A stretch of 64,000 nt of DNA from Burkholderia ambifaria (GTDB lineage: Bacteria; Pseudomonadota; Gammaproteobacteria; Burkholderiales; Burkholderiaceae), in contig NZ_LKPJ01000018.1 of NCBI RefSeq assembly GCF_001443045.1, positions 62,001 to 126,000 on the forward strand, written 5' to 3'. The notes below the pieces were generated by a model. It ran no database searches, was not told the origin of the DNA, and saw nothing but the letters and a program-made list of their open reading frames with translations. The translations under genes were made by a program, and so were the position numbers. Position 1 is the stretch's first letter, and each line of letters opens with the position of its first letter. Shown here piece after piece: positions 37,510-45,121 of the stretch.

Positions 37510-38436
37510 TCACTCCCTCGCCCGCAACCCGCCAAAGGCCAGATCGTCGCCCGACGCAATTGGAAGCGTCGCCCGCGCGACATCAAGCCATGCACGCGCC
37601 GCGTGCGACAGGTAGCCCTTCTTCAACCAGCCGAGCGCGATTGCCCAGGTGATCTCCGGCTCGACGATCGGCCGGCACGTGAACTGCCGCGCATCGAGCC
37701 GCCGGCAGTATGGCTCCGGCAGCAGCGCGATGCCGACGCCCGCGTGCACCAGCGCGGCCATGAAGTCCCAATGACCGCTGCGGCTCACGATCGACGGCGT
37801 GAACCCGACCTGCCGGCACGCGTCGAGCACCGCATCGTGCAGCGCGAGGCTTTCCGCATAGAACACGAACGACTCGCGCGCGAGATCGGCGAGCGGCACG
37901 GCCGCGTGGTCTTCCCAGCGCGACTCGCGCGGCGCGACGAGCCACAGCGGCGCGCGCACCATCGGCAGCCGGTCGAACGTGCCGGGATCGACCGGCTCCA
38001 GCAGCCCGCCGAGCTCCAGCTCGCCCGACATCAGCGCAGCCTCGATCATCCGCGCACCCTGCTCGAACAGCTTCAGCTCGATGTTCGGATAGCGCTGCTT
38101 GTACGCGGCGATGATCGGCGTGAACAGTGACCCGCCAAGCGGCGGGATGCCGATCGTCAGCTCGCCGCGCCCGAGCGTGCCCAGATCGTTTAGCTCCGAC
38201 TGCAGCTGCGCCTGCGCGGCGAGCACGTCCTGGCCGCGCTGGAACACGATTCGCCCCGCGTCGGTCAGCACCATCTGCCGGCCGTCGCGCAGCAGCAGCG
38301 GCGAGCCGATCTCGTCCTCGAGCGCCTTCACCATCTTGCTGATGGTCGGCTGCGTGACGAACAGCCGGTCGGCCGCCGCCGTGAAGCTCTGCTGACGGAC
38401 CACCTCGACGAAGTACCGCAGCGCGCGCAATTCCAT
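37510..38436 (-). CDS. LysR family transcriptional regulator (CidR-like)
   Basis: A 308-residue LysR regulator. The winged helix (residues 1-60) begins MELRALRYFVEVVRQQSFT and has VTQPTISKMVKALEDEIG. The effector domain starts near 90 (ELTIGIPPLGGSLFTPII). It is divergent from a cidA/lrgA-lrgB pair across 140 bp, an arrangement known for CidR-type activators responding to overflow metabolism/acetate in other bacteria. Control of the pair is inferred from position and from the T-N11-A palindrome in the gap. Confidence 0.93.
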   Translation of the reverse strand: MELRALRYFVEVVRQQSFTAAADRLFVTQPTISKMVKALEDEIGSPLLLRDGRQMVLTDAGRIVFQRGQDVLAAQAQLQSELNDLGTLGRGELTIGIPPLGGSLFTPIIAAYKQRYPNIELKLFEQGARMIEAALMSGELELGGLLEPVDPGTFDRLPMVRAPLWLVAPRESRWEDHAAVPLADLARESFVFYAESLALHDAVLDACRQVGFTPSIVSRSGHWDFMAALVHAGVGIALLPEPYCRRLDARQFTCRPIVEPEITWAIALGWLKKGYLSHAARAWLDVARATLPIASGDDLAFGGLRARE

Positions 38437-38474
38437 CGATCACTCCCCATATTGGTGCGGCAGACACAAAGCGA

Positions 38475-38489
38475 ATTCCGAATTGGAAT
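38475..38489. promoter_or_regulatory. putative LysR-binding palindrome
   Basis: ATTCC-GAATT-GGAAT, a perfect palindrome holding the LysR T-N11-A pattern (T38476 to A38488), lies 39 bp upstream of the LysR start and 88 bp upstream of lrgA. A second small inverted repeat TAGGG-GAAA-CCCTA is at 38524-38537. Confidence 0.5.
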
Positions 38490-38576
38490 GATAAGGATAG
38501 AGACAAGTCATTTTATTTATGGTTAGGGGAAACCCTATACTCACACCATCAACGCAATATCTGTATGGAGCACGCC

Positions 38577-39053
38577 ATGAACAAGCCGACCACCCCTGCC
38601 GCCGCCCGCCCCGCCGGTTCGGGCAACGTTGTGCGCACGGGCCGGATCGTGCTGCAGTCGGCCGCGCTCGGCGTGCTGTGGATGGCGGTCGACTGGGCCG
38701 TGCGCAAGATCGGGCTGCCGGTGCCGTCCGGCGTGATCGGCCTGGCGGTGCTGCTCGTCCTGCTGTTCTCGGGCCGCGTCGCGCCCGCGTGGGTGAAGGA
38801 CGGCGCGAACTGGCTGCTGTCCGACATGCTGCTGTTCTTCGTGCCGGCCGCCGTCGCGGCGGTCCAGTACGGCGGGCTGTTCCGCGAGGACGGCTGGCGC
38901 ATCGCGCTGGTCATGCTCGCCGGCACCGCGTTCGTGATGGTCGCGGTGGCCGTCGCGGTCGATCTCGCCGCGAAGCTCGAACGCCGGCTCGCCGCGCAGC
39001 GCGTGTTCGCCGAACGCCGCCGCGCGCGCCTCGCCACCGTGTCCGTCCACTGA
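38577..39053 (+). CDS. lrgA: CidA/LrgA family holin-like membrane protein
   Basis: A 158-residue inner-membrane protein with about four hydrophobic segments: LQSAALGVLWMAVDWAV, the signature LPVPSGVIGLAVLLVLL, LLSDMLLFFVPAAVAAV and IALVMLAGTAFVMVAVAVA. CidA/LrgA proteins are linked to murein hydrolase control or pyruvate/metabolite transport with LrgB. The start at 38577 is supported by GGAG six bases upstream, rather than the ATG at 38565 that lies within that site. The C-terminal tail is basic. lrgB follows after 13 bp. Confidence 0.92.
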   Translation: MNKPTTPAAARPAGSGNVVRTGRIVLQSAALGVLWMAVDWAVRKIGLPVPSGVIGLAVLLVLLFSGRVAPAWVKDGANWLLSDMLLFFVPAAVAAVQYGGLFREDGWRIALVMLAGTAFVMVAVAVAVDLAAKLERRLAAQRVFAERRRARLATVSVH

Positions 39054-39066
39054 GCCGGAGCCTGCG

Positions 39067-39789
39067 ATGCCTGCGCTGCTGTCGAACTTGTCCGCCGATC
39101 AGGTGAATACCGCGATCTCCGTCGGCTGCTTCGTGCTGACGGTCGCGCTGTATTTCGCGTCGAAGCGGCTGTATGCGTACAAGAAGACGCTGCTGTTTTC
39201 GCCGCTCGTGTTCGTGCCGGGCGTGCTGGTGCTGCTCGTCGTGCTGACCGGCATCCCGTACTCGGTCTACTTCCGCGACACGCGCTGGCTGATGTGGCTG
39301 CTCGGCCCGGCGACGATCGCGTTCGCGGTGCCGATCTACGACTATCGCGAGCTGATCCGCCGCCACTGGCTGTCGCTGTCGGTCGGCGTCGCGGTCGGTA
39401 TCTGCGCGGGCGTGTGCGGGTCGCTGCTGCTCGCGAAGCTGCTGCACCTGTCGCCCGAGCTGCAGCGCTCGCTGATGACGCGCTCGGTATCGACCCCGTT
39501 CGCGCTTGCCGTGTCCGACAAGATCCATGCGCCGAAGGACCTCACCGCCCTCTTCGTGATCGCGACCGGCATCTGCGGGATGCTGCTCGGCGAGATCGTG
39601 CTTGCGCTGGTGCCGATGCGCACGCGGCTCGCGCGCGGCGCGCTGTTCGGCGCGGCCGCCCACGGCGTGGGCACCGCGAAGGCGCGCGAGATCGGCAGCG
39701 AGGAAGGCGTCGTGTCGAGCCTCACGATGATGATCGCGGGCGTCGCGATGGTGCTGATCGCGCCGCTGCTGTCGCTGTTGCCGATCTGA
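39067..39789 (+). CDS. lrgB: LrgB/CidB family membrane protein
   Basis: A 240-residue polytopic inner-membrane protein of the LrgB family. Conserved parts seen are WLLGPATIAFAVPIYDYRELI near 78-97, SVSTPFALAVSDKIHAPKDL (the strongly conserved STPFA segment near 140), and GAAAHGVGTAKAREIGSEEG near 196-215. It acts with the CidA/LrgA protein encoded just upstream, probably in one operon under the divergent LysR regulator. Recent work on relatives suggests metabolite transport rather than lysis. Confidence 0.95.
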   Translation: MPALLSNLSADQVNTAISVGCFVLTVALYFASKRLYAYKKTLLFSPLVFVPGVLVLLVVLTGIPYSVYFRDTRWLMWLLGPATIAFAVPIYDYRELIRRHWLSLSVGVAVGICAGVCGSLLLAKLLHLSPELQRSLMTRSVSTPFALAVSDKIHAPKDLTALFVIATGICGMLLGEIVLALVPMRTRLARGALFGAAAHGVGTAKAREIGSEEGVVSSLTMMIAGVAMVLIAPLLSLLPI

Positions 39790-40006
39790 CAATGCGCGTG
39801 CGGGCGCTGCCGCCCGCACGCGCCGTCGTTTCCGTCCGGCGGCCCGGAATCCCGCCGGCCGCCCCGCCGTCGCTCCTGCTCTGCGTCGAGCCGACACCCG
39901 GCCGACAATCGGCTGAGATAGCCGCAATTCCCCCCTCTTTTCCACCCATCGAGCCCGGCCCGGATGCCGAACAATGCATGCTACGAGACATCACGCACGC
40001 ATTCAC

Positions 40007-40510
40007 ATGGCCTCCACGACCGCAAACCCGACCGCCGACAAGCCGGCTTCGCCCGGCAAGTTCAAGCGCATCGCGCTCATCGCCGTCATCGCGCTGGGCG
40101 CGGCCGCCGCTGCCGCGGGCGGCATGTACGTGTTCCTGAGCAAGGCAGGCGTCGGCCATGCGAGCGCGCCCGCCGAGCCGGCGCCGCTTGCCGCGCCGGT
40201 GTTCTTCCCGCTCGACCCGCTGACCGTGAACCTGCAGTCGGACGACGGCATGCAGCACTACCTGCGCGTCGGCCTGTCGCTGAAGCTCACCGACCCGAAG
40301 GCGCAGGAGCAGCTGACCGCGCGCATGCCGGAGATCCGCAGCCGGATCCTGCTCGCGCTGTCGAACAAGCATCCCGAGGATCTCGCGACGCCGGACGGCA
40401 AGCGTTCGCTCGCGAAGGAGCTGCGGGACCTGATCGAGCAGCCGACGCAGCCGGGCAACCAGCGCGCGAAGGTCGACGACGTGCTGTTCACCGAATTCGT
40501 CGTCCAGTAA
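40007..40510 (+). CDS. fliL: flagellar basal body protein FliL
   Basis: A 167-residue bitopic protein. A single membrane segment (about residues 18-43) precedes a periplasmic FliL domain (FFPLDPLTVNLQSDDGMQHY, VDDVLFTEFVVQ at the end). FliL rings surround the stators and tune motor torque. ATG 40007 (MASTTANP) is used; the upstream in-frame extension is not conserved. It is first in the fliLMNOPQR operon; fliM starts 22 bp later. Confidence 0.92.
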   Translation: MASTTANPTADKPASPGKFKRIALIAVIALGAAAAAAGGMYVFLSKAGVGHASAPAEPAPLAAPVFFPLDPLTVNLQSDDGMQHYLRVGLSLKLTDPKAQEQLTARMPEIRSRILLALSNKHPEDLATPDGKRSLAKELRDLIEQPTQPGNQRAKVDDVLFTEFVVQ

Positions 40511-40532
40511 CGCGGCCGGAAAAGGAGCGCGC

Positions 40533-41531
40533 ATGGGCCACCAGGAGTTCATGTCCCAGGAGGAGGTCGACGCCCTCCTCAAGGGCGTCACGGGCGAAAC
40601 CGACACGGTCGACGAGCAGCGCGACACGTCGGGCGTCCGCCCCTACAACATCGCGACGCAGGAGCGGATCGTCCGCGGCCGGATGCCAGGCCTCGAGATC
40701 ATCAACGACCGCTTCGCGCGCCTGCTGCGGATCGGCATCTTCAACTTCATGCGGCGCACGGCGGAAATCTCCGTGAGCCAGGTGAAGGTGCAGAAGTACA
40801 GCGAGTTCACCCGCAACCTGCCGATCCCGACGAACCTGAACCTCGTGCACGTGAAGCCGCTGCGCGGCACGTCGCTGTTCGTGTTCGACCCGAACCTCGT
40901 GTTCTTCGTCGTGGACAACCTGTTCGGCGGCGACGGGCGTTTTCACACGCGCGTCGAGGGCCGCGACTTCACGGCCACCGAGCAGCGGATCATCGGCAAG
41001 CTGCTGAACCTCGTGTTCGAGCACTACACGACCGCGTGGAAGAGCGTGCGGCCGCTGCAGTTCGAATTCGTGCGCTCGGAGATGCACACGCAGTTCGCGA
41101 ACGTCGCGACACCGAACGAGATCGTGATCGTCACGCAGTTCTCGATCGAGTTCGGGCCGACGGGCGGCACGCTGCACATCTGCATGCCGTACTCGATGAT
41201 CGAGCCGATCCGCGACGTGCTGAGCTCGCCGATCCAGGGCGAGGCGCTGGAAGTCGATCGCCGCTGGGTGCGCGTGCTGTCGCAGCAGGTGCAGGCTGCC
41301 GAGGTCGAGTTGACCGCGGATCTCGCCGAGATCTCGACGAACTTCGAGAAGCTCCTGAACCTGCGTACGGGCGACGTGCTGCCGCTCGAGATCTCCGACA
41401 CGATCATCGCGAAGGTCGACGGCGTGCCGGTGATGGAATGCGGCTACGGCATTTTCAATGGTCAATATGCGTTGCGCGTGCAGAAGATGATCAGCGCGGG
41501 CGACACGATGAAGGAAGGTGGATATGAGTGA
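40533..41531 (+). CDS. fliM: flagellar motor switch protein FliM
   Basis: A 332-residue C-ring protein. The N-terminal CheY-P binding motif is MSQEEVDALLKGV (residues 6-18). The middle domain has RFARLLRIGIFNFMRR, and the C-terminal SpoA domain (about 250-325) interacts with FliN. CheY-P binding reverses motor rotation. Start MGHQEFMSQEEV follows a GGAG-type site (AAGGAGCGCGC). The gene overlaps fliN by eight bases. Confidence 0.97.
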   Translation: MGHQEFMSQEEVDALLKGVTGETDTVDEQRDTSGVRPYNIATQERIVRGRMPGLEIINDRFARLLRIGIFNFMRRTAEISVSQVKVQKYSEFTRNLPIPTNLNLVHVKPLRGTSLFVFDPNLVFFVVDNLFGGDGRFHTRVEGRDFTATEQRIIGKLLNLVFEHYTTAWKSVRPLQFEFVRSEMHTQFANVATPNEIVIVTQFSIEFGPTGGTLHICMPYSMIEPIRDVLSSPIQGEALEVDRRWVRVLSQQVQAAEVELTADLAEISTNFEKLLNLRTGDVLPLEISDTIIAKVDGVPVMECGYGIFNGQYALRVQKMISAGDTMKEGGYE

Positions 41532-41994
41532 GCTGAACCAGACGCACGATCTCGACCCGCAGGCACTCGCCGACGCGGCACTCGCCGACGCGGCTGCCGC
41601 CGCGCAAGCAGATCCGGGCATGGACGACTGGGCCGCCGCGCTCGCCGAGCAGAACCAGCAGCCGGTGCACGCCGGCGCAACCGGCGCCGGCGTGTTCCAG
41701 CCGCTATCGAAGGCTGCGGCCAGTTCGACGCACAACGACATCGAGATGATTCTCGACATCCCGGTCAAGATGACCGTGGAGCTCGGCCGCACGAAGATCG
41801 CGATCCGCAACCTGCTGCAGCTCGCGCAGGGTTCGGTCGTCGAGCTCGACGGCCTCGCCGGCGAGCCGATGGACGTGCTCGTGAACGGCTGCCTGATCGC
41901 GCAGGGCGAAGTCGTGGTCGTCAACGACAAGTTCGGCATCCGGCTGACCGACATCATCACGCCGGCCGAACGCATCCGGAAGCTGAATCGATGA
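41524..41994 (+). CDS. fliN: flagellar motor switch protein FliN
   Basis: A 156-residue protein. The C-terminal SpoA domain (about residues 75-153) has MILDIPVKMTVELGRTKIAIRNLLQL and VNDKFGIRLTDIITPAERI. It forms the base of the C ring. The Ala/Asp-rich N-terminal extension of about 70 residues is typical of proteobacterial FliN with a longer linker. ATG 41524 overlaps fliM; a GTG two codons earlier is possible. Its stop overlaps fliO by ATGA. Confidence 0.96.
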   Translation: MSELNQTHDLDPQALADAALADAAAAAQADPGMDDWAAALAEQNQQPVHAGATGAGVFQPLSKAAASSTHNDIEMILDIPVKMTVELGRTKIAIRNLLQLAQGSVVELDGLAGEPMDVLVNGCLIAQGEVVVVNDKFGIRLTDIITPAERIRKLNR

Positions 41995-42557
41995 ACGTCG
42001 TGAAGTCCGGCCGCCGCGTGCGCCTTCTCCCGATCGCGGCGGCGCTGGCCGTTGCCGCGTCGCTCGCATGCGCGCCGGCCAGCGCCGCCGACATGAACGC
42101 GGTGAACAACGCCGGCGCGATCGCGTCGGGCGTGATCGTCGGCTCGGCCGCGCCGTCGCTCGGCGTCGGCGCGGTGCTGCAGACGCTCGTCGGGCTCGCG
42201 GTCGTGATCGGTCTCGTGTTCGGCTGCGCATGGCTCGCGCGCCGCTTCGGGTTCCAGCCCGCGCGGCGCGGCGGCCCGCTGAAGGTCGTGTCGAGCGTCG
42301 GGCTCGGTGCGAAGGAAAGCGCGACGATCGTCGAGATCGGCGATACCTGGCTCGTGCTCGGCGTCGCGCCGGGCAACGTGCGGCTGCTGCATACGCTGCC
42401 GGCCGGCTCGGCGGCGGCGCCGACGTCGGCCTTGCCCGACGTCCCCGCCGGCACGGCGTCCGTCGAACGCGGCCAGCCCGGCACGTTCGGCGCGCGGTTT
42501 CGCGACGCGCTCGCGGGCGAAGCCGCGAAGCGCTTCGGGCGCGGCAAGGACCGCTGA
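41991..42557 (+). CDS. fliO: flagellar export apparatus accessory protein FliO
   Basis: A 188-residue protein with a signal-like hydrophobic N terminus (PIAAALAVAASLACAPASAA) and a membrane segment near residues 55-80 (LQTLVGLAVVIGLVFGCAWLARRFG). The cytoplasmic domain holds LKVVSSVGLGAKESATIVEIGDTWLVLGV. FliO helps assemble the FliP-FliQ-FliR export gate. ATGA overlap with fliN supports the start. fliP starts 36 bp downstream. Confidence 0.92.
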   Translation: MNVVKSGRRVRLLPIAAALAVAASLACAPASAADMNAVNNAGAIASGVIVGSAAPSLGVGAVLQTLVGLAVVIGLVFGCAWLARRFGFQPARRGGPLKVVSSVGLGAKESATIVEIGDTWLVLGVAPGNVRLLHTLPAGSAAAPTSALPDVPAGTASVERGQPGTFGARFRDALAGEAAKRFGRGKDR

Positions 42558-42593
42558 CATGGCGTCGCGCCCTCTTTCCGTTCCTGCATTCCG

Positions 42594-43355
42594 ATGAAAC
42601 ACGAATTCCTGCGTCGCGCGGCGCGTTTCGCGCCCGTGCTGATCCTCGGCCTCGCCCCCGCGCTCGCGTGCGCGCAGGCGGCCGGCCTGCCCGCGTTCAA
42701 CGCGAGCCCGGGCCCGAACGGCGGCACCACCTATTCGCTGAGCGTGCAGACGATGCTGCTGCTCACGATGCTGTCGTTCCTGCCGGCAATGCTGCTGATG
42801 ATGACGAGCTTCACGCGCATCATCATCGTGCTGTCGCTGCTGCGCCAGGCGCTCGGCACCGCGACGACGCCGCCGAACCAGGTGCTGGTCGGCCTCGCGA
42901 TGTTCCTCACCTTCTTCGTGATGTCGCCGGTGCTCGACCGCGCTTACACCGACGGCTACAAGCCGTTCTCCGACGGCTCGATGCCGATGGAGCAGGCCGT
43001 GCAGCGCGGCGTCGCGCCGTTCAAGACCTTCATGCTGAAGCAGACCCGCGAGACCGATCTCGCGCTGTTCGCGAAGATCTCGAAGGCCGCGCCAATGCAG
43101 GGCCCGAAAGACGTGCCGCTGTCGCTGCTGGTGCCCGCGTTCGTCACGAGCGAGCTGAAGACCGGCTTCCAGATCGGCTTCACGATCTTCATCCCGTTCC
43201 TGATCATCGACATGGTCGTCGCGAGCGTGCTGATGTCGATGGGGATGATGATGGTGTCGCCGTCCACCGTGTCGCTGCCGTTCAAGCTGATGCTGTTCGT
43301 GCTGGTCGACGGCTGGCAGCTGCTGATCGGCTCGCTCGCGCAGAGCTTTACGTAA
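42594..43355 (+). CDS. fliP: flagellar export gate protein FliP
   Basis: A 253-residue inner-membrane protein with a cleavable signal peptide ([17 protein letters not shown]), then the family core: [23 protein letters not shown] near 52-72, [18 protein letters not shown], and [25 protein letters not shown]. Five FliP subunits form the export pore of the flagellar type III apparatus. fliQ starts 17 bp later. Confidence 0.97.
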   Translation: MKHEFLRRAARFAPVLILGLAPALACAQAAGLPAFNASPGPNGGTTYSLSVQTMLLLTMLSFLPAMLLMMTSFTRIIIVLSLLRQALGTATTPPNQVLVGLAMFLTFFVMSPVLDRAYTDGYKPFSDGSMPMEQAVQRGVAPFKTFMLKQTRETDLALFAKISKAAPMQGPKDVPLSLLVPAFVTSELKTGFQIGFTIFIPFLIIDMVVASVLMSMGMMMVSPSTVSLPFKLMLFVLVDGWQLLIGSLAQSFT

Positions 43356-43372
43356 GCGGAGGAAAACGCGCG

Positions 43373-43645
43373 ATGACGCCCGAACAAGTGATGACGCTGG
43401 CGCACCAGGCGATGATGGTCGGCCTGCTGCTGGCCGCCCCGCTGCTGCTGGTCGCGCTCGCGGTCGGCCTCGTCGTGAGCCTGTTCCAGGCCGCGACGCA
43501 GATCAACGAATCGACGCTGTCGTTCATCCCGAAGCTGCTCGCGGTGGCCGCGACGCTCGTGATCGCCGGCCCGTGGATGCTGACGACGATGCTCGACTAC
43601 CTGCGGCAGACGCTGCTGCACGTCGCGACGCTCGGCGCCGGCTGA
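43373..43645 (+). CDS. fliQ: flagellar export gate protein FliQ
   Basis: A 90-residue protein with two membrane helices (MMVGLLLAAPLLLVALAVGLVV and LLAVAATLVIAGPWMLTTMLDY) and the conserved SLFQAATQINESTLSFIPK loop. It closes the lateral side of the FliP5FliQ4FliR1 gate. GGAGG ahead of ATG 43373 fixes the start. fliR starts 28 bp later. Confidence 0.96.
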   Translation: MTPEQVMTLAHQAMMVGLLLAAPLLLVALAVGLVVSLFQAATQINESTLSFIPKLLAVAATLVIAGPWMLTTMLDYLRQTLLHVATLGAG

Positions 43646-43673
43646 CCGGCGCGCCCGGCCCCGCTCCACCGCG

Positions 43674-44456
43674 ATGTTCTCGGTTACCTACGCGCAGCTC
43701 AACGGCTGGCTGACCGCCTTCCTGTGGCCGTTCGTGCGGATGCTCGCGCTCGTCGCGACGGCGCCCGTGGTCGGCCACGCGGCGGTGCCGGTGCGCGTGA
43801 AGATCGGCGTCGCGGCATTCATGGCGCTGGTCGTCGCGCCGACGCTCGGCGCGATGCCGGGCGTCACCGTGTTCTCCGCGCAGGGCATCTGGATCGTCGT
43901 CACGCAGTTCCTGATCGGCGTCGCGATGGGCTTCACGATGCAGCTCGTGTTCGCGGCCGTCGAGGCGGCCGGCGACTTCATCGGCCTGTCGATGGGGCTC
44001 GGCTTCGCGACCTTCTTCGACCCGCATTCGAGCGGCGCGACGCCGGTGATGGGCCGCTTCCTGAACGCGATCGCGATGCTCGCGTTCCTCGCGGTGGACG
44101 GTCACCTGCAGGTGTTCGCGGCGCTGGCCGCGTCGTTCCAGACGCTGCCGGTGTCGGCCGACCTGCTGCACGCGCCCGGCTGGCGCACGCTCGCCGCGTT
44201 CGGCGCGACCGTGTTCGAGATGGGGCTGCTGCTCGCGCTGCCGGTGGTCGCGGCGCTGCTGATCGCGAACCTCGCGCTCGGGATCCTGAACCGCGCGGCG
44301 CCGCAGATCGGCATCTTCCAGATCGGCTTTCCGGTCACGATGCTGGTCGGGCTGTTGCTCGTGCAACTGATGATCCCGAACCTCGTGCCGTTCGTGTCGC
44401 ACCTGTTCGACATGGGGCTTGATGCGATGGGGCGGGTGTTGGGGGGATGGAGGTAA
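43674..44456 (+). CDS. fliR: flagellar export gate protein FliR
   Basis: A 260-residue polytopic protein, the single-copy gate subunit. Conserved parts are WLTAFLWPFVRMLALVATAPVVGHAAVP at residues 9-36, IGVAMGFTMQLVFAAVEAAGDFIG near 81-103, and LNRAAPQIGIFQIGFPVTMLVGL near 203-225. It ends the fliL-R operon. The strong composition change begins right after its stop codon, where the T6SS effector island starts. Confidence 0.96.
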   Translation: MFSVTYAQLNGWLTAFLWPFVRMLALVATAPVVGHAAVPVRVKIGVAAFMALVVAPTLGAMPGVTVFSAQGIWIVVTQFLIGVAMGFTMQLVFAAVEAAGDFIGLSMGLGFATFFDPHSSGATPVMGRFLNAIAMLAFLAVDGHLQVFAALAASFQTLPVSADLLHAPGWRTLAAFGATVFEMGLLLALPVVAALLIANLALGILNRAAPQIGIFQIGFPVTMLVGLLLVQLMIPNLVPFVSHLFDMGLDAMGRVLGGWR

Positions 44457-44536
44457 AGAGCAAGGCATAGGGGTGTGGCTGGCGTTTCTCCCATCACCGA
44501 ACCTTTTGATACATAGTGGCCGCTGGCCAAGCATGG

Positions 44537-44625
44537 TACTGATGGCGGTTGTAATGCAGCCCCGTCTTACGATCGAAATACTGTCCTGCAAACCGCAGAT
44601 CCCGGTCTTGCGGGCCGCTTCGCTG
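44537..44625 (-). pseudogene. relict of an RHS C-terminal core segment
   Basis: The minus strand reads LRFAGQYFDRKTGLHYNRHQY, the RHS-associated core seen intact in the downstream-oriented RHS gene at 45565-45664 (LRFAGQYFDRETGLHYNRHRY). A 9-bp deletion removes the ITN-type codons before it, and the frame then runs into unrelated sequence (HAWPAATMYQKVR, stop). It is a displaced piece of an earlier RHS tip. Confidence 0.85.
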
Positions 44626-44627
44626 TC

Positions 44628-44761
44628 GGCTTCCAGCCGGCCAGAAGCTCCACGTTCACGTTGAACACGGCAAGCTCACCATTACCGCCGCGCAGATCGC
44701 TCCCGCAGTAAAGCAGGCCGAGCAGATCACCATCTCCCCGGATCACCGCCAACATCGATAA
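44628..44761 (+). pseudogene. relict of a SymE-type toxin gene, C-terminal part
   Basis: On the plus strand GFQP is followed, after one missing G near 44638, by QKLHVHVEHGKLTIT and a tail ending in TAA at 44759-44761. The GFxPGxxLxVxVExGKLxI pattern is that of SymE-like addiction-module toxins, which often sit beside RHS genes in Burkholderia. There is no start and the frame is broken. Family assignment is by pattern only. Confidence 0.5.
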
Positions 44762-44792
44762 CTACAAGGGCCGCGACAGCGGCCCTTGTAGT
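44761..44792. terminator. strong hairpin at the end of the immunity gene
   Basis: A perfect 14-bp stem, ACTACAAGGGCCGC with GCGGCCCTTGTAGT, around GACA. It abuts the stop of the leftward immunity gene and the end of the SymE relict. There is no clear T-run, so it may be a 3'-stabilising or recombination-related hairpin rather than a classical terminator. Confidence 0.6.
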
Positions 44793-45121
44793 TAGTTACT
44801 GGACTTGATGCGAAACGCCTCCTTCAGCGTTACTTCATCGTCCCAATCCCCATCTTCGAAGCATCTAACAACCCTGCTGCCCAATGCTCCTTGCACTAAA
44901 TTGTACAAATTAGGCGATCTAAAATTAACTTCCAGCCATAGCGCTCGATCACTCACTTTGGTTAACCTAGCATCATATTCAGCCAACGTCTGTAGGTCCC
45001 GGTCCTTCAGGCAGACTTCCCGAGCTTGCGCCTTGACACAGGCGTCACTCGACTTCAGTGAATCGATGACAAGCTGCGCTGAAGCAGCGTCGTCAAACAC
45101 CAATCTATATTCGTAGCTCAT
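44792..45121 (-). CDS. putative immunity protein of the RHS toxin
   Basis: A 109-residue soluble, acidic protein without a recognised family: MSYEYRLVFDDAASAQLVIDS, then YDARLTKVSDRALWLEVNF and RVVRCFEDGDWDDEVTLKEA. There is no signal peptide, so it acts in the cytoplasm. Its ATG overlaps the RHS stop (ATGA), so translation is coupled, as expected for an antidote. The gene is visibly richer in A+T than everything around it, which fits recent exchange of the toxin tip plus immunity module. Function is inferred from position and size. Confidence 0.8.
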   Translation of the reverse strand: MSYEYRLVFDDAASAQLVIDSLKSSDACVKAQAREVCLKDRDLQTLAEYDARLTKVSDRALWLEVNFRSPNLYNLVQGALGSRVVRCFEDGDWDDEVTLKEAFRIKSSN

